From Treponema sp. (GTDB lineage: Bacteria; Spirochaetota; Spirochaetia; Treponematales; Breznakiellaceae): 6,370 nt of DNA. Below the pieces are notes generated by a model. That model worked only from the letters and a program-made list of their open reading frames with translations. It made no database searches and was not told the DNA's origin. Positions 1-6,370 of this stretch are shown here, piece after piece (position 1 is the first letter of the stretch; the number at the start of each line of letters is the position of its first letter). The DNA lies in assembly GCA_009785545.1 (NCBI GenBank), contig WQWD01000143.1:1-6370 (forward strand), read 5' to 3'. Position numbers and translations under genes: made by a program.

Positions 1-568
1 CACCTTGAATGAATGGTATTCAACGCCTGTTTTCCAATCGCCTTCGACAGAACAAATTCAAGAGAAGCTTAAAGAAGCGGGTTTGCCTGTAACCAGCAAA
101 GTAATGTTAAGAGACGGCAGAACCGGCGAAGAATTTGTAAATCCGGTTTTCTGCGGAACTATTTACTTCCTTAAGTTGCACCATCTTGTAGATGACAAAA
201 TGCATGCTCGTTCTACAGGTCCGTATTCGCTTGTTACTCAGCAGCCGCTTGGCGGTAAAGCCCAGTTCGGCGGTCAGAGGTTAGGTGAAATGGAAGTATG
301 GGCGCTTGAGGCTTACGGCGCTGCGAACACATTGCAGGAGCTTTTAACGATCAAATCCGACGACATGACAGGAAGATCAAAAATCTACGAAGCAATTGTC
401 AAAGGCGAGCCGTCAACGACAGCGGGTGTTCCCGAATCGTTTAACGTATTGGTTCAGGAGTTGCGTGGGCTGGCGTTGGATCTGTCAATCTACGATATAA
501 AAGGCAAAAAGATACCGCTTACGGAAAAAGACGAAGAACTAATAACCAAATCAGGAAGTAATTTCTAA
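1..568 (+). CDS. rpoB: RNA polymerase subunit beta, C-terminal part (5'-truncated by window edge)
   Basis: This is the end of the beta subunit of DNA-dependent RNA polymerase, which with beta' forms the catalytic core for transcription. The first complete codon is at position 2. About 188 residues are visible and they end at TAA (566-568). A TTG at position 5 is only an internal Leu codon, not a start. The sequence carries the near-invariant C-terminal beta block: LVDDKMHARSTGPYSLVTQQ, then PLGGKAQFGGQR, GEMEVWALEAYGAA and the PESFNVL stretch. In known polymerases this part packs against beta' and forms the switch/clamp region. After the conserved block comes a short extension (LDLSIYDIKGKKIPL to the end) that I recall as typical of treponemal RpoB. 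The rifampicin-binding region lies upstream and cannot be assessed. rpoC follows after 11 bp, so the two are almost certainly co-transcribed. Confidence 0.98.
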   Translation, partial: TLNEWYSTPVFQSPSTEQIQEKLKEAGLPVTSKVMLRDGRTGEEFVNPVFCGTIYFLKLHHLVDDKMHARSTGPYSLVTQQPLGGKAQFGGQRLGEMEVWALEAYGAANTLQELLTIKSDDMTGRSKIYEAIVKGEPSTTAGVPESFNVLVQELRGLALDLSIYDIKGKKIPLTEKDEELITKSGSNF

Positions 569-574
569 GAGGGG
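569..574 (+). promoter_or_regulatory. Shine-Dalgarno sequence of rpoC
   Basis: GAGGGG lies directly after the rpoB stop codon and five bases before the rpoC ATG at 580. It fills most of the 11-bp rpoB-rpoC gap. It supports the ATG at 580 as the start and contrasts with the weak or absent sites in front of the two downstream genes. Confidence 0.8.
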
Positions 575-579
575 AAATA

Positions 580-3500
580 ATGAGAGACATTCAGGATTTT
601 GATTCTATAATGATACGGCTGGCCTCACCGGATATGATTCGGTCGTGGTCTTATGGCGAAGTGAAAAAGCCGGAAACAATCAATTATCGGACACTCAGGC
701 CGGAGAAAGAAGGTCTTTTCTGCGAACGAATTTTTGGTACTACCAAAGAATGGGAATGTTACTGCGGAAAGTTTAAATCAATTCGTTATAAGGGCGTAAT
801 CTGCGACCGTTGCGGTGTCGAAGTTACCCATTTTAAAGTCCGCCGTGAAAGAATGGGGCATATTGAGCTTGCCGCCCCTGTGTCTCATATTTGGTATTAC
901 CGCTCTGTTCCCAGCCGTATGGGTCTGCTTCTTGATCTTCCCACCAACCAGTTAAGGTCGGTTCTTTATTACGAAAAATATGTCGTGATTGATAACGGCG
1001 ATACACCCCTGAAAAAAGGACAATTGCTCACCGAAGATGAATTTTATATCAATCACGAGCGTTACGGAGGCAGCTTTACTGCCGGCATGGGCGCTGAAGC
1101 TGTAAGTGTTCTTCTTGAAAATCTCGATCTTGATCAGATGGCGGCGGATCTTCGCAAAAAGATGATCGAGAAAAAAGACAAGTGCGACAAAAGACTTTTA
1201 AAGCGCATAGAAATCGTAGAAAATTTCCGGGGCTCAAACAACAAACCTCAATGGATGATCCTCAACACAATTCCCGTAATTCCGCCCGAGCTTCGCCCAA
1301 TGGTTCAGCTTGACGGAGGACGTTTTGCTACAAGTGATCTTAATGATTTATACCGCAGGGTGATCAACCGCAACAACCGTTTAAAAAGGCTTCAGTCTCT
1401 GACAGCTCCCGACATCATTATTCGCAACGAAAAGCGAATGTTACAGGAAGCGGTTGATGCGTTATTCGACAACTCAAAGAAAAAGAAAGTTGTAAAAGGT
1501 TCGGCGAATCGGCCTCTTAAATCGATCAGTGATATGCTCAAAGGAAAACAAGGGCGTTTCCGCCAAAACCTGCTTGGAAAGCGTGTTGACTATTCTGGCC
1601 GTTCGGTTATCACAGTTGGACCCGATCTTAGAATGTGGCAGTGCGGAATCCCGACAAAGATGGCGCTTGAATTGTTCAAGCCGTTCATCATGAAAAAGCT
1701 TGTCGATAAAGACGTAGTTTTTAACATCAAAAAAGCAAAAATGCTTGTTGAACAGGAAACTCCCGAAGTATTTGCGATCCTTGATGAAGTTGTAAAAGAA
1801 CACCCGGTATTGTTGAATCGTGCGCCGACTCTGCACAGGCTTGGTATTCAGGCGTTTGAGCCGGTACTGGTGGAAGGTAAAGCGATTAAGCTTCACCCGC
1901 TTGTTTGTCATGCGTTTAACGCGGACTTTGACGGAGATCAGATGGCAGTTCACGTTCCGCTGACGCAAGCCGCTCAGATGGAATGTTGGACTTTGATGCT
2001 TTCCGCTCGGAATCTTTTAAACCCCGCCAACGGAAAAACAATTGTATTCCCGTCTCAGGATATGGTTTTGGGTATTAACTTCCTTACAAGGGTAAATGCT
2101 AACGCAAAACGTAAAGGTTCGGACAAAGAAGAAACAAAAAACAACATCCCGTATTATTCATCTCCAGAAGAAGTAATGATGGCAGTAGAAAGAAAAACAC
2201 TGGATTTGGGAGCGGCTATCCGCCTTAAATCGCCTAAATTACCAGTTTGGGATAAATTGGATAATGTTTCGGAACTTCACAGAAATACGGTTGTTACTAC
2301 TGCCGGAAGACTTGTTTTTAACGAAGAGCTTCCCAAAGATCTTCCCTTTATCAATTATGAACTAAAAGACAAAGAGCTTAGAACACTTGTTGAGCATGTA
2401 TTCAAAGATAAAGGTTCATGGATTACTGTGCAGATGTTAGACGTCATAAAATCTCTTGGTTATCGTTATTCGACAATATTCGGCGCTACAATCGGTATGG
2501 ACGACATTGTTATTCCAAAAGAAAAAGCCGAAATGATCGACGAAGCAAATAAAAATGTTGAGTCAATTCAGAAACAATGGCGTGCGGGGCATATTACCAA
2601 CGAAGAACGTTACAATCAGGTTGTTCAGGTTTGGACAAAAACGAATGACAACCTTACCGAAAAAACCATGAAAACGCTTGAGTCAGACAGAAATGGTTTT
2701 AACTCAATTTACATGATGGCAAACTCAGGAGCGCGCGGAAGCCGCAACCAGATCCGCCAGCTTGCCGGGATGCGTGGTCTTATGACAAAACCGTCAGGTG
2801 ATATTATCGAACTGCCAATCCGATCAAACTTTAAAGAAGGGTTGTCGGTAATCGAATTCTTTATTTCAACTAACGGAGCCCGCAAGGGTCTTGCCGATAC
2901 CGCTCTTAAAACAGCGGAAGCAGGTTACCTGACTCGCCGCCTTGTTGACATTGCGCAGGATATGGTTGTCAACGAAGATGACTGCGGAACGATTAACGGT
3001 ATTTCTTACAGCGCTATCAAACAAGGCGAAGAAATCGTTGAAGCTTTAAAGGATCGTATAATAGGAAGGTTTTCTCTTGAACGTGTAAAACACCCGATTA
3101 CGGGCGAGCTTTTAATGGACGTAAACGAGGAAATAACCGAAGAACTTGCCAAAATTATTGACGCTGCCGGAGTAGAAACTGTGCGTATCAGAACGGTTTT
3201 AACCTGCGAAGCAAAATACGGCGTTTGCCGCAAATGTTACGGACGCAATCTTGCCACAAACCGCACTGTAGATATTGGAGAAGCTGTTGGAACAATTGCG
3301 GCGCAGTCAATCGGTCAGCCGGGTACTCAGCTCACGATGCGTACATTCCATATCGGTGGTGTTGCGACAAAGATCAGCGAAGAAAATAACATAACACTTA
3401 AATATCCGGTATATATAAAAGATATAACCGGAACCCATGTTGTGCTTGATAACGGACACTTGCTGTTTACAAGAAGAGGTAATATCACTGTCAATAAAGT

Positions 3501-4911
3501 AATGAAGCAGTATAAACTTGAACGCGGCGATAAACTGATGGCTGTTGGAGGAAAGCGTGTTAACCGTGGTGATGTTATTATCAAACGTGGAAGCGAAAAT
3601 ATCACTTCTTCCGAAATAGCGTATGCCTTGATTCTTAAAAACGACGAAGGTGAAACTTTATACCTTATCGGTCAGGATCAAAAAATCGAAATCAGAAACG
3701 GTTCCGATTTTGAAGTAAAAAAAGGAATGGTAGTAGAAGCCGAGAAAAAACTTGCCACTTTTGATCCATTCTCCGATCCTATTATCGCCGAAGCGAGCGG
3801 AACTGTAAAATACGAAGACATTCTTTTGGGATCAACCCTTAAAGAAGAAATTGACGAAGATACCGGCAATACTGAAAAGCGCATAACGGAGTTCCAGCAT
3901 GAAAGCAAACAGCCACGTATTTTTATTGTCGATGATAATGACGAAGAAGTAGCGTCGTACTTTCTTCCCGGCGGCGCTTACATTCAGGTTGATGAGGGCG
4001 AACAAATACGTGCGGGACGTACAATCGCAAAAACCTTAAAAGAGTCCGCAAAAGCTATGGACATAACTTCGGGTCTTCCTCGTGTCAGTGAACTTTTCGA
4101 AGCTCGCAAACCAAAGAAAAACGCTGTTCTTGCCAAAGTTTCGGGAATTGTCTATTTCCATGGTATCGTAAAAAGCAAACGAAAAGTTTCTGTAGTTGAT
4201 GAATTTGGCAGGGAAGAATCACATTTAATCCCGATGAACCAACGGCTTTTGGTGCGTGACGGCGACACAGTCGAAGCGGGCGAAATGTTGTGCCAGGGAG
4301 CGATTAACCCTCATGATGTTCTTTATATCCTTGGCGAAGGCAAACTTCAACGTTATCTGATGGACGAAATCCAGGCAGTTTATCGTCTGCAGGGTGTATC
4401 GATAAACGACAAACATATCGGTGTAATTATTCGCCAGATGATGCGCAAAGTAGAAATCCGTTTTGTCGGTGACACTAAATTTATTTATGGCTCTTCTGTG
4501 GATAAATATCAATTCCACGAAGAAAACGCCCGTGTTATCGCCGAAGGCGGTCAGCCTGCAATCGCTCAGCCGATGTTCCAGGGGATTACCAAAGCATCGC
4601 TTAACATTGATTCGTTCTTGTCAGCCGCAAGCTTTCAGGAAACGACAAGGGTGCTTACCAATGCGGCAATTGCCGGTTCAACGGACTATCTGCGCGGCTT
4701 AAAAGAAAACATCATAATTGGCCATCCAATTCCGGCAGGAACAGGAATGAAGCGTTACCGCAACATCAAGCTCTTCGATGATGAAGGTCAAAACCTTGAC
4801 GAGTATATGCAGGAAATTCTTGACAGGCGTAAATTGGAAGCCGAAGCAGCTCTGGCAGCCGCTAATGCTGCTGTGGTAAATGATTATTCTATGGAAAATA
4901 CGGATGATTAA
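580..4911 (+). CDS. rpoC: RNA polymerase subunit beta', complete
   Basis: This is the largest RNA polymerase subunit, which carries the catalytic Mg2+ site. It has 1443 residues, somewhat longer than E. coli beta' (1407). The start is fixed by the Shine-Dalgarno site and the conserved N-terminus (MRDIQDFDSIMIRLASPD). Visible elements in order are: N-terminal zinc site C60, C62, C75 and C78; clamp and rudder region to about residue 345; the NADFDGD active-site motif with D449, D451 and D453; bridge helix around 756-791 (STNGARKGLADTALKTA); second zinc site C802, C876, C883 and C886, with the same 74-residue gap between the first two as in E. coli; and trigger loop around 910-930 with M920 and H924. 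About 190-200 residues inserted after the trigger loop (about 930-1125) match the position of the SI3 insertion of Gram-negative polymerases. GLPRVSELFEAR (1165-1176) and IPAGTG (1384-1389) mark the conserved C-terminal part. A polar, Ala-rich tail follows (about 1396-1443) that I do not recognise. No frameshift or missing catalytic residue is seen. It is the second gene of the rpoB-rpoC unit. Confidence 0.99.
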   Translation: MRDIQDFDSIMIRLASPDMIRSWSYGEVKKPETINYRTLRPEKEGLFCERIFGTTKEWECYCGKFKSIRYKGVICDRCGVEVTHFKVRRERMGHIELAAPVSHIWYYRSVPSRMGLLLDLPTNQLRSVLYYEKYVVIDNGDTPLKKGQLLTEDEFYINHERYGGSFTAGMGAEAVSVLLENLDLDQMAADLRKKMIEKKDKCDKRLLKRIEIVENFRGSNNKPQWMILNTIPVIPPELRPMVQLDGGRFATSDLNDLYRRVINRNNRLKRLQSLTAPDIIIRNEKRMLQEAVDALFDNSKKKKVVKGSANRPLKSISDMLKGKQGRFRQNLLGKRVDYSGRSVITVGPDLRMWQCGIPTKMALELFKPFIMKKLVDKDVVFNIKKAKMLVEQETPEVFAILDEVVKEHPVLLNRAPTLHRLGIQAFEPVLVEGKAIKLHPLVCHAFNADFDGDQMAVHVPLTQAAQMECWTLMLSARNLLNPANGKTIVFPSQDMVLGINFLTRVNANAKRKGSDKEETKNNIPYYSSPEEVMMAVERKTLDLGAAIRLKSPKLPVWDKLDNVSELHRNTVVTTAGRLVFNEELPKDLPFINYELKDKELRTLVEHVFKDKGSWITVQMLDVIKSLGYRYSTIFGATIGMDDIVIPKEKAEMIDEANKNVESIQKQWRAGHITNEERYNQVVQVWTKTNDNLTEKTMKTLESDRNGFNSIYMMANSGARGSRNQIRQLAGMRGLMTKPSGDIIELPIRSNFKEGLSVIEFFISTNGARKGLADTALKTAEAGYLTRRLVDIAQDMVVNEDDCGTINGISYSAIKQGEEIVEALKDRIIGRFSLERVKHPITGELLMDVNEEITEELAKIIDAAGVETVRIRTVLTCEAKYGVCRKCYGRNLATNRTVDIGEAVGTIAAQSIGQPGTQLTMRTFHIGGVATKISEENNITLKYPVYIKDITGTHVVLDNGHLLFTRRGNITVNKVMKQYKLERGDKLMAVGGKRVNRGDVIIKRGSENITSSEIAYALILKNDEGETLYLIGQDQKIEIRNGSDFEVKKGMVVEAEKKLATFDPFSDPIIAEASGTVKYEDILLGSTLKEEIDEDTGNTEKRITEFQHESKQPRIFIVDDNDEEVASYFLPGGAYIQVDEGEQIRAGRTIAKTLKESAKAMDITSGLPRVSELFEARKPKKNAVLAKVSGIVYFHGIVKSKRKVSVVDEFGREESHLIPMNQRLLVRDGDTVEAGEMLCQGAINPHDVLYILGEGKLQRYLMDEIQAVYRLQGVSINDKHIGVIIRQMMRKVEIRFVGDTKFIYGSSVDKYQFHEENARVIAEGGQPAIAQPMFQGITKASLNIDSFLSAASFQETTRVLTNAAIAGSTDYLRGLKENIIIGHPIPAGTGMKRYRNIKLFDDEGQNLDEYMQEILDRRKLEAEAALAAANAAVVNDYSMENTDD

Positions 4912-4918
4912 TCATTCG
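4901..4918 (+). other. Palindrome / small hairpin around the rpoC stop codon
   Basis: Bases 4904-4915 (ATGATTAATCAT) form a perfect 12-base palindrome. Flanking bases extend it to 18, with C4901-G4918 and G4902-C4917 pairs and one G-U wobble (4903/4916). As RNA it can fold into a 7-bp stem with a UUAA loop, and the loop contains the rpoC stop codon (4909-4911). No U-run follows, so it is not an intrinsic terminator. It ends just before the only GAG (4918-4920) that could serve as ribosome binding site for the next gene, so a role in translational coupling is possible. It could also be chance in AT-rich sequence. Confidence 0.4.
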
Positions 4919-4928
4919 AGTATGATTT

Positions 4929-6125
4929 ATGCAGTATCGCCTTGACAAAATAACAGGCAACAAAATCTCTTCCCTTAGTTTGGGGTGTATGCGTTTTCCA
5001 AATACGCTTGGCATTACCGATATGAAAAAAACAGAAGAGCTTATAATGTATGCTATTGAAAAAGGTGTAAATTATTTTGATACTGCATGGATTTATCCCG
5101 GCAGTGAAGAAGCGCTTGGAACTGTTTTGAAAAAAAACAATGTACGTGAAAAAGTTTTTATAGCTACCAAACTGCCTCTTATCATGTTTAAAAGTTCCAG
5201 CGAATCCGTTGACTTTGACAAATACTTCAATCAGTCGCTTGAAAGGTTAAAAACCAATTATATCGATTATTACCTTATGCACATGATAACCGATATGGAT
5301 CAATGGAACCGATTAAAAAAATGGGGAATCGAAGACTGGATAGCCAAGAAAAAAAAATCAGGTGCGATTAAACAGGTTGGTTTTTCTTTTCACGGCAGCA
5401 GCAGCGAGTTTCAAAATGTAATTAAAGATTACAATTGGGAATTGGCGATGATTCAATACAATTACTTCGATGAAAATTTTCAGGCAGGTGTTCAAGGGCT
5501 CAGAGCCGCCGCCGCAAAAATGCCTGTTGTGATCATGGAGCCGCTTTTAGGCGGAAAACTGGCTGTTGACCTTCCAAAAGAAGCGGTTAAGATTTTCAAA
5601 AACGCCGATTCAGATTTGTCTCCGGCAGGCTGGGCTTTAAACTGGCTCTGGGATCAAGTGGAAGTAACCTCTGTTCTTTCCGGCATGAATGCGATGGATC
5701 AATTAAACGAAAACATTCACCTTGCAGATAAAGCTTCCGCAGGAATGTTAAACGCCGTGAACCAAAATGTGTACAAATCTGTATTGGAATCAATAAGGCG
5801 TTCATGCAAAATTCGCTGTACGGGCTGCAATTATTGTATGCCGTGTCCGTTGGGCGTAAATATTCCCGGTTCTTTTTCGTCATACAATGCGATCTATTCA
5901 ATGGGTTATATACAAGGCTTAAAACAATATGCTTTAAGCTCCGGTTTTACACAGGTAAAAAGCGCAAGCCCAAACCTCTGCACAAAATGCGGTAAATGCG
6001 AACCGCTTTGCCCTCAGAATATCCCAATCATGAAAGACCTTGTTACGGTCAGCAAAAAACTGGAGCCGTGGTTTATCAGATTTATTGGCTTTTGCGCCAG
6101 AGCCATTTTGGGCAAGAGCCGCTAA
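4929..6125 (+). CDS. Aldo/keto reductase with C-terminal ferredoxin-like 4Fe-4S domain
   Basis: This is a 398-residue predicted cytoplasmic oxidoreductase of the ferredoxin-linked aldo/keto reductase family (COG1453 type). Residues 1 to about 280 form the (beta/alpha)8 barrel. The N-terminus (YRLDKITGNKISSLSLGCMRFP region) is typical of the family and fixes the start. The catalytic tetrad is visible as D51, Y56, K81 and H118. VLSGMNAMDQLNENI (249-263) matches the usual nicotinamide-cofactor phosphate-binding segment near the barrel end. The C-terminal domain has two Cys clusters: C297-x2-C300-x2-C303-x2-C306-P and C351-x2-C354-x2-C357-x3-C361-P. These are expected to hold two 4Fe-4S clusters. 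The shorter last gap in the first cluster is, as I recall, normal for this family. The physiological substrate is unknown. The hydrophobic end (WFIRFIGFCARAIL) looks like an amphipathic helix. The gene begins 17 bp after rpoC with only a weak GAG 8 bases before the ATG, and no promoter is seen, so it is probably read through from rpoBC. Confidence 0.93.
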   Translation: MQYRLDKITGNKISSLSLGCMRFPNTLGITDMKKTEELIMYAIEKGVNYFDTAWIYPGSEEALGTVLKKNNVREKVFIATKLPLIMFKSSSESVDFDKYFNQSLERLKTNYIDYYLMHMITDMDQWNRLKKWGIEDWIAKKKKSGAIKQVGFSFHGSSSEFQNVIKDYNWELAMIQYNYFDENFQAGVQGLRAAAAKMPVVIMEPLLGGKLAVDLPKEAVKIFKNADSDLSPAGWALNWLWDQVEVTSVLSGMNAMDQLNENIHLADKASAGMLNAVNQNVYKSVLESIRRSCKIRCTGCNYCMPCPLGVNIPGSFSSYNAIYSMGYIQGLKQYALSSGFTQVKSASPNLCTKCGKCEPLCPQNIPIMKDLVTVSKKLEPWFIRFIGFCARAILGKSR

Positions 6126-6152
6126 AACCGTCCCCGATTTTTGTTTGTTCCC

Positions 6153-6182
6153 TTTTCATTTTTATTTTAAACATGGTATAAT
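6153..6182 (+). promoter_or_regulatory. Extended -10 promoter of the HIT gene, predicted leaderless start
   Basis: TGGTATAAT (6174-6182) is a perfect extended -10 element (TGnTATAAT). A weak -35 candidate, TTTTCA (6153-6158, four of six matches to TTGACA), lies 18 bases upstream. A strong extended -10 commonly tolerates a poor -35. The T-rich linker (6126-6173) precedes it and shows no other element. Six bases separate TATAAT from the ATG at 6189, so transcription should begin at or within a base or two of that A. The resulting mRNA would have essentially no 5' leader. The promoter motif is read directly; the start site is inferred from the usual spacing. Confidence 0.72.
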
Positions 6183-6188
6183 CAAAAA

Positions 6189-6370
6189 ATGAGTGATTGT
6201 TTATTTTGTAAAATTGCTGCGGGAGATCTTCCTTGCAAAAAACTCTACGAAGATGATGAAATACTTGTATTCCATGACATCCATCCGGCGGCTCCTGTGC
6301 ATTTTTTGACAATTCCAAAAAAGCACATAACAAATTTAATGGAACTTGAAGTTTCTGACTCTGCTTTGGC
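6189..6370 (+). CDS. HIT-family (HinT-like) nucleotide-binding protein, N-terminal part (3'-truncated by window edge)
   Basis: Sixty complete codons are visible, beginning MSDCLFCKIAAGDLP and continuing through YEDDEILVFHDIHPAAPVHF and LTIPKKHI. This is the characteristic N-terminal half of HIT (histidine triad) proteins of the HinT branch. These are small homodimeric cytoplasmic enzymes, usually about 110-140 residues, that hydrolyse purine nucleoside phosphoramidates and aminoacyl-adenylates. C4 and C7 form the CxxC seen in zinc-containing members, with H46 as a likely further ligand. The catalytic H-x-H-x-H motif lies beyond the window, so activity cannot be judged. The start is secure because the family N-terminus aligns with this ATG. 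No Shine-Dalgarno sequence precedes it (CAAAAA directly upstream), which fits a leaderless mRNA. It lies 63 bp after the reductase and probably has its own promoter. Confidence 0.93.
   Translation, partial: MSDCLFCKIAAGDLPCKKLYEDDEILVFHDIHPAAPVHFLTIPKKHITNLMELEVSDSAL

Noticed and set aside
297..568. Possible internal start or separate small gene at the TTG of position 5 or within the rpoB end
   Set aside because: The frame is continuous with conserved RpoB C-terminal sequence from the first bases of the window, so it is a truncated rpoB and not an independent gene.
1474..1968. Minus-strand open frame of 164 codons antisense to rpoC
   Set aside because: It lies opposite the most conserved part of RpoC, including the catalytic motif. 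Its composition resembles a reverse translation of that gene, and it matches no family I recognise. The shorter antisense frames elsewhere in rpoC and the reductase are rejected for the same reason.
4921..4926. TATGAT just before the reductase ATG, resembling a -10 box
   Set aside because: Only two bases separate it from the ATG, so transcription would begin inside the gene, and no -35 match is found. The hexamer is not extended (no TGn).
4942..4970. Perfect TTGACA at 4942-4947, a possible -35 box near the reductase start
   Set aside because: It is inside the coding sequence just after the start codon, and no -10-like hexamer lies 16-18 bases downstream.
5804..5995. Overlapping + strand frame within the reductase (63 codons), and others at 4463-4702 and 5996-6181
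   Set aside because: They are out-of-frame shadows of clearly conserved genes, with no ribosome site and no recognisable protein features.
6087..6170. Possible intrinsic terminator after the reductase gene
   Set aside because: A 6-bp stem (GGCT...AGCC, 6087-6104, with one wobble) lies inside the coding region and is followed only by ATTTTG. The T-rich linker after the stop has no convincing GC-rich hairpin before it. Termination here cannot be supported.

Overview
The window is a stretch of bacterial housekeeping DNA, with every gene on the + strand. The RNA polymerase sequences point to a spirochaete close to Treponema. From memory, the first ~130 residues of RpoC and the tail of RpoB are very close to treponemal homologues. 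An Fe-S aldo/keto reductase of a type common in anaerobes agrees with this. The assignment rests on recognition, not on an alignment.

Layout: (1) 1-568 is the C-terminal part of rpoB (RNA polymerase beta), whose start lies upstream. (2) After an 11-bp gap with a clear Shine-Dalgarno sequence, 580-4911 is complete rpoC (beta', 1443 aa) with both zinc sites, the catalytic Asp triad, bridge helix, trigger loop and a large insertion in the trigger loop. (3) After 17 bp, 4929-6125 is a complete 398-aa aldo/keto reductase with a C-terminal ferredoxin-like domain carrying two Cys clusters. (4) A 63-bp T-rich linker holds a consensus extended -10 element. (5) 6189 to the window end is the first 60 codons of a HIT-family (HinT-like) protein.

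rpoB and rpoC form the usual operon and supply the two largest polymerase subunits. The reductase probably rides on the same transcript, since no promoter or terminator is visible between it and rpoC. The HIT gene appears to have its own promoter. That promoter sits so close to the ATG that the mRNA is predicted to be leaderless, which fits the absence of a ribosome binding site.

I see no mobile element, CRISPR array, tRNA, rRNA or novel multi-gene system. The points most worth a second look are the predicted leaderless HIT mRNA, the absence of rpsL/rpsG directly after rpoC, and a small palindrome folded around the rpoC stop codon. No stretch longer than 63 bases lacks a gene.
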